A program made the translations under genes and the position numbers. This document shows positions 9,299 through 18,280 of a stretch of 64,000 nucleotides of DNA, in pieces. Within the stretch, counting starts at the first letter, position 1. Each line of letters begins with the position of its first letter. The DNA is from JADLHS01 sp039806955 (GTDB lineage: Bacteria; Verrucomicrobiota; Verrucomicrobiia; Limisphaerales; JADLHS01), in contig JBDHQI010000019.1 of the NCBI GenBank assembly GCA_039806955.1, positions 11,710 through 75,709 on the forward strand, given 5' to 3'. The notes beneath the pieces are model-generated. The model had not been told where the DNA came from. It ran no database searches and saw only the letters and a program-made list of their open reading frames with translations.

Positions 9299-9474
9299 GT
9301 TTTAATTGTTTCAATGAATGGCTCTGACGGCTTTCGTCAGCACGCTTATTCGATTAAATGTGTGCGACAACATATTGACAATCATCCGGGGAAGACAATC
9401 AAACTTTTCAAAGAATTCGTTGAACCGATGGGTTCAAGGTTGAAGCGATCCACCCCAATTGGTATTTCCACCGG

Positions 9475-10980
9475 GTGAAACTCCGTTTTTCCAGGATGCA
9501 ACTCTTCCCAGCCTTGCTTGATGGAGTCGTCCTGCTGGCGCTGGCGTCTTCAAACGGCGTCTCGCAATCAACGTCATCACCACCACCGCCACGACGCGAA
9601 TTTCGCGGCGCCTGGGTGGCCAGCGTTGGCAACATAGATTGGCCGTCCAGGCCCGGATTGCCGGTCGCCGAACAAAAGGCGGAGTTGCTCGCCCTGCTGA
9701 ATCAGGCGGCGCAACTGAAAATGAACGCGATCCTCCTGCAAGTACGCCCAGCTTGTGACGCGTTGTATGCTTCAAAATTAGAGCCGTGGTCGGAATATCT
9801 CACCGGCCAGATGGGCCGCCCGCCCGCACCCTTCTACGACCCGCTGGCGTTCGCGGTGACCGAGGCTCACCGACGCGGCCTGGAATTGCACGCCTGGTTT
9901 AATCCCTACCGCGCGCATCATTTCAATGCGTTCTCCCCCGTCGCGTCCACTCACATCAGCAAAACGCATCCTGAGTTGGTGCGCAAATATGGCCGCTACC
10001 TCTGGCTGGACCCCGGCGAGCCAGCGGTGCGGGATTATTCGCTCAACGTCGTGCTGGACGTCGTCAAGCGCTACGACGTGGATGGCGTTCACTTCGATGA
10101 TTATTTCTATCCGTACGAGGAAAAGGATGCGCGCGGCAATAATTTACCCTTCCCGGACGAAGCAAGCTGGCAAAAGTATGGAGTCCGCAGCGGGTTGAGC
10201 CGTGATGATTGGCGACGCGAAAACGTCAATCAGTTCGTCAAGCGCGTCAACGAGTCCATCAAGGCGACCAAGCCGTGGGTAAAATTCGGAGTCAGCCCTT
10301 TCGGAATCTGGCGGCCCGGTCATCCGCCTTCCATCAAGGGTTTTGACGCCTACGCCCGCCTCTACGCCGACGCGCGCCAATGGTTGATGAACGGCTGGCT
10401 GGATTATTTTGCGCCACAACTCTACTGGAGCATCAACGCCCCGGAACAGAGTTTCCCCATCTTGCTGGATTGGTGGAATCAACAGAATCCCCGGCAACGT
10501 CACATCTGGCCGGGTATGAACACCACCAAGACTGCGCGCGAATGGCCTGCGGAGGAAATTCTGGCGCAGATTGGCTTGGCGGCGAAACAACCGGTCAGTG
10601 CGGGGCACATTCATTGGAACATGAAAAGCCTCATGAAAAACAACGACCTGAAAGCCAAGCTGGCGCGGACAAGTTACGCTGAGCCAGCCCTGATTCCAGC
10701 CGTGCCTTGGTTGGGTGGCGCCGAGCCACAACCACCGACTCTGATTATCAACGAACGTCAGCCCGGCCGGGTGAGCTGGAGCCATGGGGGCGATTCCGCG
10801 CCAGCATTATGGGTGGTTCAAGCCCGACGCAACCAGCACTGGCGCACAGAGATTTTCCCCGGTGGAGTTCGCTCCGCCGACATCAAGGCGCCAGGAGTTG
10901 AGGCCATTGCCGTCACTGCGGTGAGTCGCACCGGCAAACTCAGCCGGCCCGCAGTTCGCAACCTCAACACCGCCAAATAA
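9475..10980 (+). CDS. exported GHL10/YngK-type glycoside hydrolase-like protein
   Basis: A 501-residue exported protein. A signal peptide (hydrophobic core LLDGVVLLALASS) and a Pro-rich spacer precede a TIM-barrel domain of the glycosyl hydrolase-like 10 family (DUF187, Bacillus YngK-like). Signatures: REFRGAWVASVGNIDWPS, MNAILLQVRPACDALYAS, GLELHAWFNPYRAHH, YDVDGVHFDDYFYPY and FGVSPFGIW. Asp residues in DGVHFDDYF are the likely catalytic acids. The last 100 residues form a C-terminal beta-rich domain. Members act on glycans, possibly peptidoglycan-linked; the actual substrate is unknown. GTG at 9475 is the chosen start. It is divergent from the oxidoreductase, sharing a 176-base promoter region. 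Confidence 0.88.
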   Translation: MKLRFSRMQLFPALLDGVVLLALASSNGVSQSTSSPPPPRREFRGAWVASVGNIDWPSRPGLPVAEQKAELLALLNQAAQLKMNAILLQVRPACDALYASKLEPWSEYLTGQMGRPPAPFYDPLAFAVTEAHRRGLELHAWFNPYRAHHFNAFSPVASTHISKTHPELVRKYGRYLWLDPGEPAVRDYSLNVVLDVVKRYDVDGVHFDDYFYPYEEKDARGNNLPFPDEASWQKYGVRSGLSRDDWRRENVNQFVKRVNESIKATKPWVKFGVSPFGIWRPGHPPSIKGFDAYARLYADARQWLMNGWLDYFAPQLYWSINAPEQSFPILLDWWNQQNPRQRHIWPGMNTTKTAREWPAEEILAQIGLAAKQPVSAGHIHWNMKSLMKNNDLKAKLARTSYAEPALIPAVPWLGGAEPQPPTLIINERQPGRVSWSHGGDSAPALWVVQARRNQHWRTEIFPGGVRSADIKAPGVEAIAVTAVSRTGKLSRPAVRNLNTAK

Positions 10981-11042
10981 AAAAACTCCAATCCGATGGC
11001 CGGACTGAAGCTTGAATAAAAGAACGGCAGAACAATTACGGC

Positions 11043-11333
11043 TTATTCCTTTGCCTTCTTGGCGTCAGCGGCGGCCTTGGACTTGGCCGGGGCGCTGACG
11101 CTCTCCCATTTCTTGGAGTCCTCTTCGCTCATCTTCGCGCGTTCAGTCTTGTCCAGGCGGCGGTTTTTATTGGTATCGTATTTCTCGATCAACTGCTTCC
11201 GCAGCGCCTGCTGTTCTGTGGTTAACTTGGTACGCTTTGCGCGTTCGCTCTTCTTGGCAGTATTTTCATCGGCATGAACGGCAAACGTCAGCCCGAACAA
11301 TAACATGCTTACAATCAATAATGTTTTTTTCAT
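11043..11333 (-). CDS. small exported EF-hand-like protein
   Basis: A 96-residue secreted protein. A signal peptide (MKKTLLIVSMLLFGLTFAVHA) is followed by a highly charged helix rich in Lys. An EF-hand-type calcium loop, DTNKNRRLDKTE, sits at about residues 54-65, with Asp, Asn and Asn at loop positions 1, 3 and 5 and Glu at 12. The C-terminus is Ala/Lys rich. An open frame continues upstream to 11402, but the signal peptide fixes the start at the ATG at 11333. Calcium binding is inferred from the loop; only one loop is present. Confidence 0.75.
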   Translation of the reverse strand: MKKTLLIVSMLLFGLTFAVHADENTAKKSERAKRTKLTTEQQALRKQLIEKYDTNKNRRLDKTERAKMSEEDSKKWESVSAPAKSKAAADAKKAKE

Positions 11334-11686
11334 GATCGTGGATTTTAGTTTGATGCAACTTACGTTATCTGCCGCAAACGGCCAGCAGTCAGTGAATGGC
11401 ACGAAGATTAAGCAATCTTCACAAAATTAGCAAGCTAATTAATACCATTTTGACGGGATGCGTTCGCCCGCCCTCCGGTAACAGTTACTTTTGGCTCACT
11501 ACGGGCGGACCAAGAGGCGACAGTTCCGAATCCCATCGGGATTTCTCCCATTTGGCTCATGACGCCGGGCGCAATAAGTTTTCCGCGCATGACTCAAAGG
11601 CCCTGAAAGTTTGGCGACGGGCAGCGACCGATATTGGAATCCGGCCTTCAATCATCGTCGCCGCGCCGGCGGTATCGCCATTGCCA
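11334..11686. other. intergenic region without a recognised gene
   Basis: About 350 bases between the EF-hand gene and the large putative glycosidase, both on the minus strand. It contains a short inverted repeat near 11529-11543 but no T run, and no ORF with recognisable family features. It must hold the promoter of the EF-hand gene. Confidence 0.5.
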
Positions 11687-13876
11687 TTAAAACTGAACTG
11701 TCAACTCTCGCGGCCGGGAGTCGTTGGCGAAGCGAATCCACAACAAGCCTTCCCTGGCTGAATGGGAATAGTCCAAGGTCGCCCCGCCATTGAAGCGAAC
11801 CATGCGGGGCGGCTTGACAGCGTGAAGGAGCAAAACCGCAGGAGTATTTTCCACCCCCTCCACAGCCAACGTCATGGCGGCGTCAGTCTGGCTTTGGAGC
11901 AATGCTTTGCATCCGGAGGCGATGAGGTGCGGGGCGGTGTCGCGCACGCCTTCCAGGTCGCGCAGGAAAAACCGGCTGCCGGGTTTCACTTCGAGGCTGG
12001 TTTGCACTTTCAACTCAGGATCAAACAAATTCACAAAGCGGCCGCGCAGTTGTTTTGGTTCAGCGGTGATGGATTCCTCCAAACCGGCGGCGATCACGTA
12101 CGGGCCGCGCCGGAGTTGCAGGTAATTGGTTTCACGCCACTTCAACCCGACGGACTTCGCCGCGCGCTGGGTCAATTGAATCACCGGTTCGTCACCGTTG
12201 GCGGATTTGGCGAGCTGCACCGGATTTTCCTTCAGCCAGAATACTTCGCCCTGTCCGTGCCACCAATTCAGTGGTTGCGCCGCCGTGGCCGTCGCGTTCG
12301 TGGCGTTGAAACCCAACTGCGCGAACAAGTGTTCTCTTGGGGTGGCGTAATGGTTGCCATCGGTATTCCACCAATCACGCACGGCGTGATACGGGTCGGA
12401 ATCATCATCGCAAATGATCAATCGCCCCCCCTGCTTGACCCAATCGGCCAGCGCGGTGTGAACGTCGGCGGCGAGCGGTTTCATGCCGTGATAAGTGAGC
12501 CAGAGCACCCGGAAGTCTTTCAAGTAATGCGGCACGGTGACGTTTTCCAATTGCACCGGCGTGACCGGGATCCCGCGCTTCAACAGCGGCAGCGCGAGTC
12601 CGTAAATTTCGCTTAGCTGCGGATCGCCCGGCTGCGGATCGCCCCGTTGAAACATGAGCGAATCACTCACCATCACCCCCACCCCGGTTGTGCCGCAATC
12701 CCACTCGACGCGCTCCTGTTGCATGTCGTTCAGCGCGTTGAACACGACCTGGAGTTCGGTGGCGTAGGCGGGCGGGATGGGTTGACGCTGGTCGTCCGGC
12801 ACGCCGTGCGGGTAACGACCGTGAAACACACGCTCGGGCCACGGCGCCACTTCGTACTGCCAGACCTCCGGTTGCAACAGCGAGGCAACCAGCGTGGATT
12901 CCCAGTTCCGCTGGTAATCGTTCCAATCATGATTGGGATTATCCTCAATCGGATCGTTCAAATACCACACCGTGCGACCCGTGGCGCGAACCAGATTTTG
13001 CATCGCCCCGTATTCGAGGAACGCGGTTTCAAAGGTGCGTTCGCGCAATTGACCCCGAAAGAGATTCGGCGTGCGCGCGGTGCCGGTCCAGACCTGCGCA
13101 ATGTAACCGTCACAGCCATTCAACCGCGCGAGCGATGATTCCGGACTGACAATGCGCCAATGCGCATAGTTCAACAAACTGTGCGTCGGCACGTAACAAC
13201 GCACGTGGCGCCCGGTGCGGCGGTTAAAACCCTGCACGTAATCGAACACCTGCTGCAACGCGCGCCGGTAGAGAAAATACTTGAGTTTGGAAGCGCGCCA
13301 TTGCGCGTCCACCGAATCGTGCGGCGGCTGCCAGGCTTCGTCGTAGTAAGCGCGCCATTCGCGCTGGAAACCTTCCGAATAGCCGCTGCGCCCCCAGAAC
13401 TCCGGCTCCTCCAAATGAATGGCCTCCGCGCCGGCATCCAACGCGCGCTGCACGCCCACGCACAGAAATTTGCCGAAGTTCGTGCCGGGCGACATGTAAT
13501 ACACATCGCCGCCGTGGCTGATCTTTTTGCCGTTGCGCTCGGTTTGCGCTTCGTCCTCGTGATTGATGCCGTCGAAACGTCCGTAGAGATAATCCTGATA
13601 ATTGCCCCACGAGACGCCGGTCATCACGTGCAGGCGGTAGCCGCGATCCCGCCAGGTTTGCAGGCGAGCCGGCAACTGCGGATCAATGCCATAAACAATC
13701 GCCACATCCGCACGCAAATTGCCAAATCCACTCCACGCTTCGGCCGTCTGAAAACAGGTGCGTTCCCGATCTTGATTGGGGTCCAAGGGAAATGCGGATG
13801 GATTGGTCGCGCTCCGGCCCACAGCCGGCCCCAGCGCCACCAGCGAAAAAGACAGTAGGAGTTTGAAGGTCCGCAT
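11687..13876 (-). CDS. large exported protein, putative TIM-barrel glycosidase
   Basis: A 729-residue protein with a signal peptide (MRTFKLLLSFSLVALGPAVG). The N-terminal half reads like a TIM barrel of an unassigned glycoside hydrolase: VMTGVSWGNYQDYLYG, then EAIHLEEPEFWGRSGYSEGF, where one Glu of the EEPE group is a candidate catalytic acid, and RTVWYLNDPIEDNPNHDW. The middle (about 400-500) with VGVMVSDSLMFQRG and LWLTYHGMKPL followed by DWVKQGGRLIICDDD looks like the GATase-like domain of GH42-type beta-galactosidases. The C-terminal 200 residues are beta-rich. I do not recognise a named family; glycosidase activity is inferred from fold-like features and position next to other carbohydrate genes. 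Confidence 0.75.
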   Translation of the reverse strand: MRTFKLLLSFSLVALGPAVGRSATNPSAFPLDPNQDRERTCFQTAEAWSGFGNLRADVAIVYGIDPQLPARLQTWRDRGYRLHVMTGVSWGNYQDYLYGRFDGINHEDEAQTERNGKKISHGGDVYYMSPGTNFGKFLCVGVQRALDAGAEAIHLEEPEFWGRSGYSEGFQREWRAYYDEAWQPPHDSVDAQWRASKLKYFLYRRALQQVFDYVQGFNRRTGRHVRCYVPTHSLLNYAHWRIVSPESSLARLNGCDGYIAQVWTGTARTPNLFRGQLRERTFETAFLEYGAMQNLVRATGRTVWYLNDPIEDNPNHDWNDYQRNWESTLVASLLQPEVWQYEVAPWPERVFHGRYPHGVPDDQRQPIPPAYATELQVVFNALNDMQQERVEWDCGTTGVGVMVSDSLMFQRGDPQPGDPQLSEIYGLALPLLKRGIPVTPVQLENVTVPHYLKDFRVLWLTYHGMKPLAADVHTALADWVKQGGRLIICDDDSDPYHAVRDWWNTDGNHYATPREHLFAQLGFNATNATATAAQPLNWWHGQGEVFWLKENPVQLAKSANGDEPVIQLTQRAAKSVGLKWRETNYLQLRRGPYVIAAGLEESITAEPKQLRGRFVNLFDPELKVQTSLEVKPGSRFFLRDLEGVRDTAPHLIASGCKALLQSQTDAAMTLAVEGVENTPAVLLLHAVKPPRMVRFNGGATLDYSHSAREGLLWIRFANDSRPRELTVQF

Positions 13877-14115
13877 ATTTCGTTTTGCTCTACTTGCTGA
13901 CGTTGATTAAAGACGATTTGATTTCACAGATAAACCTCATAATTGCGTCCTCAAATAAAAGAGGCCAGGCGGAGACGGCAGAGGGTTGAAAAACCGACCT
14001 CAACGGTGATTTTTTTCGGGAGAAACCCATTGATTGAAAAATGTTCGATTGAAAAAAGTTTTGCGACAGCAGCAATACTGGTGCGGCGCTTGCTTGAGTT
14101 GAACCATATTTTGTC

Positions 14116-14307
14116 ATGAACTGGAAAGCTAAACTCGCCGCCTATCTGCACGATCCGCCGCACAAGCCAGTTGGCATCCAACACCATGAGCAGGAACGCG
14201 GCTCGTTCCTGAACCGTTTTGGTTTACCCGAGGTGGGGTTGGTGTTCATAACAGGCCGCAGTCAGCAAGAATCGTTGCTGGCCAAAATTCGGGCGATGCG
14301 GAGGTGA
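14116..14307 (+). pseudogene. remnant of a type III-B CRISPR cas10/cmr2 gene (N-terminal part only)
   Basis: The first 37 codons encode a sequence (WKAKLAAYLHDPPHKPVGI, then HEQERGSFLNRFGL) that closely resembles the N-terminal HD-domain start of Cmr2/Cas10 proteins, which begin with a KL..YLHDPP.K....I..HE pattern. A full Cmr2 is roughly 800-1000 residues. Here the similarity ends after about 37 codons and the frame stops at codon 63. No other cmr or cas gene, and no CRISPR array, is visible nearby. The similarity is short and was recognised by eye. Small palindromic repeats follow directly, which suggests a deletion or rearrangement scar. Confidence 0.55.
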
Positions 14308-14466
14308 ATGCCACGGATGCCCGCGTTCTCGTCGCCAAGTCAGTAGCTCGCGGCGTTGCGACTCCGTCAATTGCCGCCAGAGATAGCGTGGCTTGGACAG
14401 GCCCGCACCCTGTCAGGACAAGCGACAAAAGTCAGGCATAAATTGGTATGCGCATCGGTGCTGTTT

Positions 14467-14528
14467 GTAGTGCCGTCTGAAGGCGGCACTACAAGCAGAA
14501 CGCCCTCGCCGCCTGAAGGCGGCACTAC
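14467..14528. repeat. two copies of a REP-like palindrome
   Basis: Copy one (14467-14492) is an imperfect hairpin: arms GTAGTGCCG and CGGCACTAC, extended by one wobble and one C-G pair around a TGAA loop. Copy two (14503-14528) keeps the core GCCGCC-TGAA-GGCGGC and the right-hand ACTAC, but its outer left arm is lost. The two are 10 bases apart. Such stem-loops are typical dispersed intergenic repeats. Confidence 0.75.
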
Positions 14529-14589
14529 GAACATTTCTGCCGCTCGCAGTCCTGCCTTTGGGCAGATTGAAGTTTCCCTTGTTGTTCGT

Positions 14590-14611
14590 AGTCCCGGCTT
14601 TAGCCGGGACT
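14590..14611. repeat. perfect 22-base palindromic repeat
   Basis: Arms AGTCCCGGCT and AGCCGGGACT with a two-base TT centre. It differs in sequence from the pair 60-120 bases upstream but has the same layout, so it is probably a second family of the same kind of short dispersed element. A weaker hairpin (CTGCC/GGCAG) lies at 14552-14565. Confidence 0.75.
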
Positions 14612-14719
14612 GCAAACATCCAGGTCGAGCGGTTCCGCATTGCTTCCGTTCGCGTGAAATTCCACTATGTTCACGGTGGTAAAAGTGACCAGCGACAAAC
14701 TAAAGATCCGATAAACATC

Positions 14720-15577
14720 ATGAAAACAAAATTGATGACAACAATCCTGGCGACAGCCATTGGTTTCAGCTTCGCTCCGGCGAGCTTCGCGCAAGCCCCG
14801 AAAGTGGATTTCCCGGCGCCCAGTCCGACGTCCACGCTGAAGCAGCGCGTCGGTCTGACGGACATTGAAATTGTATATTCGCGTCCGGGAGTAAAAGATC
14901 GCGAAATTTTCGGCGGCCTCGTGCCGTACGGCAAGGTCTGGCGCACAGGCGCGAATGCCGCAACGCGGATTTCGTTCAGCACGGATGTCAAATTGAACGG
15001 ACACGATGTGCCCGCGGGGACGTATGAACTGTTTACCATTCCCGATGAAAATGAATGGACCATCATCATCAACAAAGGCACGGGGCAATGGGGAGCGTTT
15101 CAGTATGACGAAAAACAGGATTTCCTGCGCTTCAAAGTCAAGCCACGGCAACGCGCACGTTCCCTGGAAACATTCACCATCGGCATCAACAACATCCGGG
15201 ACGAAATCGCCACCATCAGTCTGGCCTGGGACAAAACCAGCATTTCAATCAAATTTGAAGTGGATTTGACTTCCAAACTCGTTCCACAAATCGAGGCCGC
15301 CATGGCCGCGCCCGACGGCAAGAAACCCTACTTCCAAGCCGCGACGTTTTATTACAATCACGGGCTCGATTCACAAAAAGCCTTGAAATGGGTTAATGCC
15401 GCCGTCGCCGAAAATGAAGCGCATTACATCGTGCATTTGAAGGCCAAGGTTCTGGCGCGTCTTGGTGACAAAGCGGACGCCATCGCCGCCGCGAAACGCT
15501 CGAAAGAACTGGCCATCGCCGCCAAGGACTTCGGCTTCGTCAAGCTGAACGATGATCTGATCGCCAGCTTGCAGTAA
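14720..15577 (+). CDS. exported DUF2911 family protein
   Basis: A 285-residue exported protein. A signal peptide (ATAIGFSFAPASFAQA) is followed by the DUF2911 domain, recognised by the segments DIEIVYSRPGVKDREIFGGLV, PYGKVWRTGANAATRISF, DVPAGTYELFTIP and WTIIINKGTGQWGA. The last 80 residues are helical and TPR-like (YNHGLDSQKALKWVNAAVAENE). Function of DUF2911 is unknown; it is frequent in Bacteroidota and related groups. The ATG at 14720 matches the signal peptide; the frame upstream of it runs through repeats and is not coding. The next gene starts 7 bases after the stop, so it may be the first gene of the bacillithiol operon. Confidence 0.88.
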   Translation: MKTKLMTTILATAIGFSFAPASFAQAPKVDFPAPSPTSTLKQRVGLTDIEIVYSRPGVKDREIFGGLVPYGKVWRTGANAATRISFSTDVKLNGHDVPAGTYELFTIPDENEWTIIINKGTGQWGAFQYDEKQDFLRFKVKPRQRARSLETFTIGINNIRDEIATISLAWDKTSISIKFEVDLTSKLVPQIEAAMAAPDGKKPYFQAATFYYNHGLDSQKALKWVNAAVAENEAHYIVHLKAKVLARLGDKADAIAAAKRSKELAIAAKDFGFVKLNDDLIASLQ

Positions 15578-15584
15578 ACGCCTC

Positions 15585-18131
15585 ATGAATCCGACGCAGG
15601 TCCCTGCTCGGTCGGCACGCTGGCTGGGAACGGTGGGAACATTGGGTTGGCCTCTGGCCCTGGCCGGCGCGCTGTGCTGGCCGGGCCGGGCGAAAGGAAC
15701 TGAATTGCTCGTCGCTCCCGCGGCCATCAAACAGGAATTGATCCGTTTCAACACGATCGGCAGCGTGTTGTTGATCGCGGCGCATCCTGACGACGAGAAC
15801 ACGCAGTTGATCACCTACCTATCGCGCGGGCGGGGCTATCGCATGGGTTACCTCTCGCTGACGCGCGGCGATGGCGGACAAAATGTGATCGGACCGGAGT
15901 TTGACGAAAAGCTCGGCGTGGCGCGCACGCAGGAATTACTGGCCGCGCGCCGATTGGATGGCGGCCAGCAGTTTTTCACCCGGGCGATAGATTTTGGTTA
16001 CTCCAAAACGCCCGAAGAGACTTTGCGTTTTTGGGACCGGGACGCGGTGTTGGGCGACATTGTGCGCGTCATCCGAAAATTTCAGCCGGACGTAATCGTG
16101 ACCCGCTTCCCCATTCCGCCCGGCAGCGGTGGGCACGGACATCACACGGCATCGGGGATTCTGGGGCTGGAAGCGTTCAAGCGGGCGGGCGATCCTAACG
16201 CCTATCCGGATCAGATCCGAGCCGGGCTCCAACCGTGGTCGGCCAAACGCGTGCTGTGGAATGAATCCAGTTGGCAACGTCGCGATAGTTTGGAAGGACC
16301 AACCATCCGGGTGGACATCGGCGGCACGGATCCGGTAACGGGCGAGGGCTTTGGGAGCATCGCCGCAGCCAGCCGGGCGCAACACGTCACTCAAGGCTTT
16401 GCCAACTTCAGTCGCGGCAGCGGCAGTGGTCCCACACCGGAAACTTTCCGACTGCTCGCGGGCGATCCCCCCACGAACGATCTGATGGACGGCCTTGACC
16501 TCACCTGGGCACGCTTTCCGGGCGGAGAAGAAATCGCGCAACGGACGCAAAAAGCAATCGTCGCTTTCGATCCGCAGTCCCCAGCGCGCAGCGTGCCGGA
16601 ATTACTGGCCATCCGCGCCCAATTATCCGCGATGCCGGAAAATGCGGTCCTGGCTGACAAACGCGCCCAACTGGATCACATTCTGCAATCCTGTCTGGGC
16701 TTGAGAGTGACCACCACGACAGCGCGACCGGAAGTTGTGCCGGGCGAAACCGTGACCTTGACGCAAACGGTTCAACTGACCAGCGACGTGCCAGTGCGTT
16801 GGGTTGAAACGCGTTTGCGCTACCCGACGCAAACAATCCCGGCACACGCTCCGCTCACTGCTGGAAAGGACCTGCACCAGGAGCTGCGCGTCACCGTGCC
16901 GTTGGACGCGCCATTGACGCAACCTTACTGGTTGCGCGAACCGGGCACGAGCGGCACGTATCGCGTGGACGATCCAAGTTTAATCGGCACGCCGGAAAAC
17001 GCGCCGACGTTTCCGCTGGATTACGTTTTCGACGTGGCCGGACAAACGCTAGTCATCCCGGATGAACCACGAGGTCGGGTCAAAGACGGCCAAACGGAAC
17101 GGCAACGACGGGTGGATGTGATCCCACCGGTATCGCTGCGTTTCATGGCGGAGGTGAATCTGTTCCATCCCGGCCGCACACGATCCGTCACCGTGACAGT
17201 GACGGCGGCACGCCCCAACCTCAAAGGCACGGTGCAGCTCGAATCTCCGACCGGCTGGAAAATCACTCCCGCCACGCGCGAGTTTGCGCTCACCACCACC
17301 GGCGCGAGTCAGTCACTTTCGTTTGAAGTCACCGCACCGACCGGGCCGGCCACCGCACGGCTCACCGTCAGCGCCTCGGTCCAGCATCGGCGCTACGCCA
17401 ACCAGCGCATTGAAATCAATTACCCGCACCTCCCCTTCATGCTGCTGCAACCCCCAGCCCAGTCTCGCTTGGTGGCGGTGGATTTTGCGGTGCGCGGAAA
17501 AAATGTCGGTTACGTGCCGGGCGCGGGCGACGCAACCGTGGCCGCACTGGAACAGTTGGGCTATCACGTCACGACCTTGACCGGCAGCGATTTGACGCCG
17601 GAAAACCTGAAAGGGTTGGACACGGTGGTGATTGGGGTGCGCGCATTTAACGAACGTCAGGACCTCGCCTCGCGAATGACCAATTTATTTGATTACGTTA
17701 AAAATGGCGGCACGGTCATCGCGCAATACAACCGCCCGAACGACCTGAAGACGCAGGAGTTGGGGCCGTATCCACTTTCGATTCAAGGTCCGGCGCCGCA
17801 ATTGCGCGTGACGGATGAACACGCCCCCGTCACTTTTCTCGACCTGCAATCGCCCGCTTTGACCACGCCAAATCCCATCAGCGCCGCTGATTTCGACGGT
17901 TGGGTGCAGGAACGCGGTTTGTATTTTCCGAGTCAGTGGGACGAGGAACATTACGACGCAGTGCTGGCGATGGCGGATCCGGGAGAGGCCCCGTTGCGCG
18001 GCAGTTTGTTGGTCGCCAAATACGGTCAGGGATATTACGTCTATACTGCGGTCGCGTTCTTCCGGCAATTGCCACAAGGCGTGCCGGGGGCATACCGGTT
18101 GTTCGCCAATCTGATTTCACTGGGAAAATGA
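15585..18131 (+). CDS. exported PIG-L/LmbE family deacetylase with long C-terminal extension
   Basis: An 848-residue predicted exported zinc deacetylase. The signal-like hydrophobic N-terminus (residues 18-32) is followed by the PIG-L domain with AHPDDE at 66-71, LTRGDGGQN and the distal metal motif GGHGHHTASG (about 180-189). After residue 350 there are beta-rich Ig-like segments, then a C-terminal GATase-like domain (GYVPGAGDATVAALEQLGY ... VVIGVRAFNE ... VKNGGTVIAQYN). PIG-L enzymes remove acetyl groups from N-acetylglucosamine-type substrates. Its place at the head of a BshC-like/BshB1/BshA run, with a sodium symporter between, suggests a role in handling a GlcNAc-linked thiol or related glycoside outside the cytoplasm (inference). 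Confidence 0.92.
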   Translation: MNPTQVPARSARWLGTVGTLGWPLALAGALCWPGRAKGTELLVAPAAIKQELIRFNTIGSVLLIAAHPDDENTQLITYLSRGRGYRMGYLSLTRGDGGQNVIGPEFDEKLGVARTQELLAARRLDGGQQFFTRAIDFGYSKTPEETLRFWDRDAVLGDIVRVIRKFQPDVIVTRFPIPPGSGGHGHHTASGILGLEAFKRAGDPNAYPDQIRAGLQPWSAKRVLWNESSWQRRDSLEGPTIRVDIGGTDPVTGEGFGSIAAASRAQHVTQGFANFSRGSGSGPTPETFRLLAGDPPTNDLMDGLDLTWARFPGGEEIAQRTQKAIVAFDPQSPARSVPELLAIRAQLSAMPENAVLADKRAQLDHILQSCLGLRVTTTTARPEVVPGETVTLTQTVQLTSDVPVRWVETRLRYPTQTIPAHAPLTAGKDLHQELRVTVPLDAPLTQPYWLREPGTSGTYRVDDPSLIGTPENAPTFPLDYVFDVAGQTLVIPDEPRGRVKDGQTERQRRVDVIPPVSLRFMAEVNLFHPGRTRSVTVTVTAARPNLKGTVQLESPTGWKITPATREFALTTTGASQSLSFEVTAPTGPATARLTVSASVQHRRYANQRIEINYPHLPFMLLQPPAQSRLVAVDFAVRGKNVGYVPGAGDATVAALEQLGYHVTTLTGSDLTPENLKGLDTVVIGVRAFNERQDLASRMTNLFDYVKNGGTVIAQYNRPNDLKTQELGPYPLSIQGPAPQLRVTDEHAPVTFLDLQSPALTTPNPISAADFDGWVQERGLYFPSQWDEEHYDAVLAMADPGEAPLRGSLLVAKYGQGYYVYTAVAFFRQLPQGVPGAYRLFANLISLGK

Positions 18132-18280
18132 CCAAGCCGCACCCGCCATCTGAATCGCCGTCCGAGGAAGCGCCGAATGTTCCCGGTTTCCGCACCTGGC
18201 GCGGCATTTATGTATTCGTATTGTTTTGGTTCATCGGCTGCGTTGCGCTGTTGGCGTGGCTTTCCCACGCCTTCAAATGA
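18128..18280 (+). CDS. small one-helix membrane protein
   Basis: A 50-residue protein beginning at an ATG that overlaps the previous stop (ATGA). The first 25 residues are polar and Pro/Glu rich; residues 28-46 (IYVFVLFWFIGCVALLAWL) form one membrane helix. Its own stop overlaps the start of the symporter gene in the same ATGA arrangement, so it is embedded in the operon. Such small proteins are sometimes accessory to a transporter; here that is only inferred from position. Confidence 0.7.
   Translation: MTKPHPPSESPSEEAPNVPGFRTWRGIYVFVLFWFIGCVALLAWLSHAFK

Larger units (their letters stand above)
14308..14719. other. gene-free stretch with small palindromic repeats
   Basis: About 410 bases between the cmr2-like remnant and the DUF2911 gene. 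It holds three REP-like palindromes (listed separately) and no recognisable coding sequence. Its right end must carry the promoter for the DUF2911/bacillithiol gene run; no clear -35/-10 pair is evident. Confidence 0.6.

Noticed and set aside
11396..11761. Plus-strand 121-codon ORF
   Set aside because: It overlaps the ends of two minus-strand genes, has unnatural composition and no recognisable motif.
14467..14611. Possible CRISPR repeats near the cmr2-like remnant
   Set aside because: The palindromes belong to two different sequences, are irregularly spaced, and lack equal-length spacers.
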